Part shown: positions 58,961-64,000 of the stretch, piece by piece | Layout: every line of letters begins with the position of its first letter | Numbering within the stretch: position 1 is the stretch's first letter | Assembly: GCF_963583255.1 (NCBI RefSeq) | Contig: NC_084812.1 | Location: 23,808,959 to 23,872,958 of the forward strand | Reading direction: 5' to 3' | Source of the DNA: Pyrus communis | Taxonomy: Eukaryota; Streptophyta; Magnoliopsida; Rosales; Rosaceae | Length of the DNA stretch: 64,000 nt | Translations under genes and position numbers: made by a program | The notes under the pieces: generated by a model | The model's database searches: none | The model's input: only the letters and a program-made list of their open reading frames with translations | What the model was told of the DNA's origin: nothing

Positions 58961-59765
58961 TTGCTCGAGGCCGCCAAGAGCTTCACCAAGAAGATGCGCT
59001 TGCAAGTTTGCTTCTTTCTTCTGCAAGATCGATTGACGTCGATTTGAAGAGGTTGGTTGAAATGAATTTGTAGATCCGACGATCTAATTGTCTTAATACT
59101 TGATCAACATTAGGATCTTTAGAAAAGTAATTTGATGCAATTTTGGTCAAAATGTTCCTTGAAATTGATGTTGGCTTCTTTTGGTTAATAATTGTAATTT
59201 CACTTAAAATGAACACCACGTCTTAAGGGTTGCATGGTTTTTCAAAGAGTTTTCATAAAACATAATGAGTCCCTCATGTTCATATTTGATCCGAACGTCT
59301 GGACGGATTGCATGCTAGATATATGTTCTATGTTGGAGGTTCCAAGTAAAATATATATTAGGAAAACAACTTTCAAAATAGCATGTGAAGATCATAAATA
59401 ATTGGTAAAAATACATAGGATTGCTAGGTAATGGCGGAATCCTAGTGCTTTTATAAATTGATATTTAAAATCCTTTTCTTTTATCGTATTAGTTTTGGGT
59501 GAATTTACTATTTGTTTTTAATTAAAATTCGTTTTTAATATTATCCAAATTCAAAATCTCCTTTCTCAAGTTTTAGTTTTAAGTAGTTAATTAAGAATTG
59601 TTTTTACATAAATTATTCAAATAGTCCATTGTGGAGAACGACCTTGCATGAACATCTATACTACAATATCCTTGTACTCTTACAAGTTTTTTGTGTGATT
59701 TTAACCTTCTTGTTGTAGGTACTATAAAATTCCATCAATACCCCTTATGGTAAAAATATCTAGTT
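58961..59765. other. Unassigned, retroelement-like DNA
   Basis: No coding similarity seen. The stretch at about 59625-59700 (GTGGAGAACGACCTTGCATG, TACAAGTTTTTTGTGTGATTTT) resembles 5' leaders or spacers of LTR retrotransposons. Confidence 0.3.
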
Positions 59766-60770
59766 CGGCCGCCGGTCTAAGTAGCCTTTGTAGGCATATA
59801 CTGTTCATGTGGAACTGTCAATGAATCTAAGGATGATCGGCATCATTACGATAACATAACACAAACTCGATGCGGAACGCTGACTTCAGTGACCAGAACT
59901 AATTTACTACTACTGTTTCTCAAGTTCATAAACTCGATATCAGATGGGGTGTCAGCTTCGCTTTGAAGAATATGGATCCGATTGAACTGCCAAAGCCTAT
60001 AACTTTCACGACCTGTTTCGCATAGCTGCGTGTGTCGATACTTCCCCTCGCATTGATGCTATGTGTAGTTCCAGTGCTCTCTCTCATCCCGATTCGAGGG
60101 ATAAGTGCCGAGTTGAGCTTATAGTTATGACATCATGACCTGGTACAAAGAATATGAACATTTCCTACCATAGACATCGATTGAACTCTCATGGTTGCAG
60201 AGCTTTGATATAGGTCGAAAACAGATTGATTGCTATGTGACAAATATACCAACAAAATTAAATCAGCGAAGGGGACGAAATAATTTAAAAGCAGTTATAG
60301 TTGTCGGGGCAGCTAAGTTGGGTTATGACCAATTCAGCATAGACGACGGCATAAACTGAAGGTGCCACGGAGGAGGTATTAGAGAGATATTTAAACAAAG
60401 ATCATAAGCAATAGAATTATAATACCTTATACAGTACATACAAATTGGAAAAACGAGTACACAACACCACCGTAGTGACTAGGTTTGGTATTGATTAGGA
60501 CACAAAAGAAACACTAATAGCAGCCAAATCATGTATATATAAGCAGAAGTTCAAATTAACCGATCTTGCAAATGTTTAACCATATATAGCACGAGATTTG
60601 AGCGAAACAAAACAAAAGTTTATTGAATTACTAGCAAGCTAATGTGCATGAAACAGATTTAAATGCAAATTTAAGAACCTAAATACTGATTTTAATCCTT
60701 TGAACCATTTAAAACACTAGGGTCCATTTGGATGCAATCATGCAAGAGTTTGAAATGGGACTCGATCCTC
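59766..60770. repeat. Remnants of kinase-cluster flanks
   Basis: GTCTAAGTAGCCTTTGTAGGCATAT at 59776-59800 matches 41560-41625, and 60400-60760 matches flank repeat B (CAAATTGGAAAAACGAGTACACAACACC, GTGACTAGGTTTGGTA). No kinase body is present. Confidence 0.55.
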
Positions 60771-61439
60771 TCTTCTTGGAAGCTTTTGTCCTTGGGCGTC
60801 CTTGTGTTCCAATATAGATCATCTATACGACTACATATATGACATGCCATCCCCTAAGTTTCTAATGGGATATGGTTCCCTTCTTTTATGTAAGATACAG
60901 CTTTTGTTCAATTAGGGTGAATACATTGTAACCTAATTTTTTCTTATAAGATATCCTACTTCCCTGTCGAGCTGTCTTGTACCTGTCTCTAGGGTCTTGG
61001 GTCAAATTCGTACATTAAGGACCGTTCTTATCCGTCTTTTCAACAAGAAGATTAATAGTCTCCTTGATGTTCGCATCTATGACAAGAATACGGAAATGCC
61101 CACCACTACAAGGAAACTAAAAATAACTGAACAAATTTGGAAATGTTATAACCGGGAATCGCTCAAGAGTCAAGGAGGAGAAAACGAGTATATTCAAGGT
61201 TGGACCCAAAGAAGAAAAGGAGCCCAAGGAACTAAAAGCTTCTCCTAGACATGAGCATATGAGTTCATAAACTAAGGTCACCTGGTTGATGCCCTTGTCA
61301 TCCTTTTACGAAGAAAATTTTCAGTTTTTCTTGGGGATAACCTTGTTAGACGAAGTCAAGCTCAAGCTGTTCTTGTTAACCCAAGTATTGGAAGAAAGAC
61401 AGCAGGCCAAGTTGTACAGACAGCACAGCAAGCATTTAC
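60771..61439. other. Intergenic DNA, no gene identified
   Basis: A plus-strand frame at 60997-61248 (83 codons) has no recognised motif and no supporting splice context. Nothing else noted. Confidence 0.3.
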
Positions 61440-61763
61440 TGACTCATGAACAGCAGGGAAAGGAATGTGCATGTGCATGTGTGCTGTCCGAAGTCTTCCC
61501 ATGCGTGCCTGGTTACTGTTAAAGCTTTTTCCCATGTGTACTGTCAGAAGACAGCAGATGGTGCTGCTGCATGTGTGTGTGTGTGTTACCTAGTAGTTTA
61601 ATGTGTAAAGGTGTATAGATGGTGCTGCGGCATGGGTGTGCATACTGTCACCTAGTAGTTTAATCTGTAAAGTTGTTGTTGTGGTGTATATAACAAAGCC
61701 TTCCCGTAAGGCTTGGAATGGAGAGATTTTGAAGTATTATAATTGAGATCAGAAATTATTACA
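61440..61763 (+). repeat. 5' LTR of copia element 3
   Basis: Starts TGACTCATGAACAGCAGGG and ends AATTATTACA. The start is set by comparison with the solo LTR at 42833-43041, where similarity begins at the same base. A TATATAA box at about 61686 lies before the CCTTCCCGTAAGG palindrome. Two direct ACCTAGTAGTTTAAT copies lie inside. The primer-binding site TGGTATTGAGC follows at 61764. Confidence 0.75.
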
Positions 61764-61840
61764 TGGTATTGAGCCTCTCATTGTCTAACGACTAGATCCT
61801 GTTTGTTTTTTTTTTTTTTTTTTTTTTCCCCCACGCTTCA

Positions 61841-64000
61841 ATGGCTGAAAACAATGTTAGTTCTTCCACCAACCCACCTACCACCAATCAGTTTCATCCG
61901 TTTTCCACTATTGTTAATATCAAGCTTGACAGAACCAACTACCCACTGTGGTTGGCTCAAATTCTCCCAATTCTCAAAAGTAGAGATCTGATGGGGTATG
62001 TTGATGGTACTTTGGTGTGCCCTCCAAAAAACTTGCCTGGTGCTACCACTGTCAATCCTACATACAGTGCGTGGATTCAACAAGATCAAATGATCTTGAG
62101 TTGGATAAATGGCTCATTGACAGCGTCTGTTTTAGCTACTGTGGCAAGCAAGAAAACTGCGCGTGCCACTTGGGAAGCTTTAGAGCAAAGGTATGCCTCC
62201 ACTTCTCAGAACAGAATTTTGTTCCTGCGGAATGAGTTGCTGCAGACAAAGAAAGGTAATCTTTCTGTTGCGGATTACCTGGATCGCATGAATGCGATTG
62301 CTGATAATCTTGCTCTCGCGGGTCAACCGGTCAGTGATGATGAACTCGTGCAGATTGTGTTGAACAATCTAGGACCTGCATTTGAGATGACAGTAAGTGC
62401 TGCTCAAGCTAGGGATACCCCGATCACCTATCCCACCCTTGAGGCACTTCTGTTGACAACTGAACGACGAATGGTGGATCAGAATAATTCCTTGGCTGAA
62501 CCTGCACCTGTCAACGCCTTCGTTGCCACTAGAGGACGTGGCGGTGGACGATCGCGTGGGAATGGAAGAGGAATGTCTTCCTTCACCCGTGCTTCTCCGT
62601 CAAATCAGCGTGGCAACAATCCTCGCAATCCCACCAATCAGCGCAACCAGCAGTTTAATGGTGAGAAATCCTCGTTTTCTGGTGAGCGTATTATTTGCCA
62701 AATATGTGGCAAACCAGGTCATCCTGCGCTTGATTGCTTCCAAAGGATGAATTCTGCTTATGAAGGTCGGATTCCTGCTCACAAACTCACAGCCATGTCC
62801 TCCTCGCCTATTACTCTCAACAAGCAATCCAATGGTACCTGGCTGTTAGACAGTGGTGCGAATGCACATGTCACTCCTGACCTTCAAAATTTGGTTAATC
62901 CCAAATAGTACACTGGTAATGAAACTATTGGGGGTGTAGGTAATGATTCTGGCATCACTATTTCTCATTTTGGTTTCCAACAACTAAATACTAAAGCTTG
63001 TTCTTTTGATTTGAATGACGTTCTTCACTGCCCAACTGCTTCTCAAAACATCATATCTGCTCATAGGTTTACTTTAGACAACAATTGCTACCTGCTAATC
63101 TTCCCATATTTTTTTCTTGTTAAGGACCTCAAGACTTGGAAGACGCTTTTCCGAGGGAGATGTGAGAATAGGTTATACCCATTTCCAAATGGCAGTGGAC
63201 GGTTCCAGTCTTCAATGTCAGCTTTGGTAGGGGTACGGTGTTCAGTGCAAAAATGGCATGCTAGACTTAGTCATCCTGCCAACTCAATAATTAAGTTTTT
63301 AATTTCCAATAAACTAGTACCACTTCATGGTCCTCCTCATGTAAGCTTTTGTGAGTCATGTCCCTTAGGAAAGAGTAAAAATTTACCTTTCAATTTGTCC
63401 GAGTCTGTTTCTACATCTCCATTGGAACTTTTGCACTCTGATGTCTGGTCTTCTCCCGTTATTTCTAATGAAAATTTTCGTTACTATGTGTTGTTTGTGG
63501 ATGACTACTCTAGGTATTCTTGGATTTTTCCCATGAAAAATAAAAGTGAAGTTTTTGAGATATTTGTAAAATTTAAAGTCACTATCGAGAACATGTTTAA
63601 TCTTGCCATTAAAACCTTTCAATGTGATGAAGGGGGGGGAATATAAAAGTCGTGCTTTTCAACAGTTTCTTTCTGACAGTGGGATTTCACAACGTTTTTC
63701 CTGCCCAAAACATCCTGAACAAAATGGACTTGCAGAAAGGAAACATCGCCATATTGTTGAAACCAGTATAGTTATGCTTTCTCAATCTCACGTTCCTAAT
63801 CAGTTTTGGTTTGATGCTTGTTCTACCGCTACGTACCTGATAAATCGCATGCCAACAAAACTTTTATCCAATATGTCACCTTATGAGAAGTTGTTCAAAA
63901 GAGTTCCAAAGTATGACATGTTGAAAGTGTTTGGTTGTCGATGTTTTCCATGGTTAGTCCCATACACACAACATAAACTGCAACCAAAATCAAAAGCTTG
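61841..64000 (+). mobile_element. Copia element 3: Gag-Pol, nearly intact, runs off the window
   Basis: Gag starts at 61841 (MAENNVSSST) with a UBN2/RVT-type Gag core (RATWEALEQRY, LSVADYLDRMNAIADNL), an Arg/Gly-rich linker and the zinc knuckle CQICGKPGHPALDC (about 62696-62737). The protease motif WLLDSGANAHVT is near 62840. A TAG at 62906-62908 interrupts the frame; the same frame reopens at once and carries the GAG-pre-integrase zinc region (WHARLSHP, CESCPLGKSK) and the integrase core (SDVWSSP, VDDYSRYSWIF). A run of eight G at 63632-63639, where seven would keep the frame, shifts it just before the integrase EYKS; the other frame then carries PEQNGLAERKHRHIVE to the window end. Reverse transcriptase should lie to the right. 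Confidence 0.92.

Noticed and set aside
1..64000. CRISPR arrays, operons, bacterial promoters
   Set aside because: The window is plant nuclear DNA; no regularly spaced identical repeats with unique spacers are present.

Overview
This is plant nuclear DNA. Genes have GT/AG introns, intergenic DNA is AT-rich, and there are Ty1/copia, Ty3/gypsy, Cassandra-TRIM, hAT, Mutator-like and PIF/Harbinger-like elements. The protein families point to a eudicot; a woody Rosaceae genome (apple or pear type) is my best guess, but this is inference from overall style.

Layout. 1-1300: first two exons of a ZNF830-type C2H2 zinc-finger gene on the minus strand, running off the left edge. 1.9-9.6 kb: transposon-rich DNA with a Tourist-like MITE, a 986-bp foldback element and a 2.36-kb solo LTR, the last two with perfect target-site duplications (TSDs). 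10.2-14.6 kb: a complete six-exon gene for NC2-alpha/NF-YC11 (DRAP1 homologue), a histone-fold transcriptional corepressor. 15.5-18.0 kb: an LRK10L-type receptor kinase (copy 1, minus), convergent with NC2-alpha, carrying a frameshift and an internal exon duplication. 19.4-24.9 kb: repeats with a complete Cassandra TRIM, a Mutator-like MITE and a broken SKP1 gene. 25.1-27.3 kb: a hAT-like element with an 8-bp TSD that carries two exons and an intron of a COP1-interacting-protein-family gene. 27.6-29.8 kb: a second type of LRK10L kinase, intact (copy 3, plus). 31-41 kb: a decayed copia polymerase fragment and a long, decayed gypsy-like element with 2.6-kb LTRs. 46.6-49.0 kb: an intact LRK10L kinase (copy 2, minus), close paralogue of copy 1. 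54.7-64 kb: three copia elements; the last has one stop and one frameshift and runs off the right edge.

The unifying theme is a receptor-kinase cluster that grew by segmental duplication and was then broken up by transposons. Gene flanks recur where no kinase body remains (about 30.0-30.8, 40.9-42.1, 43.2-45.5, 51.2-51.8, 53.5-54.7 and 59.8-60.8 kb), so the cluster probably once held more members. These paralogous flanks also act as empty sites that date and confirm some insertions. The two housekeeping-type genes (ZNF830, NC2-alpha) look unrelated to the cluster.

Exon boundaries were placed by hand from splice signals and reading frame; no alignment was run. Family names rest on recognised motifs.
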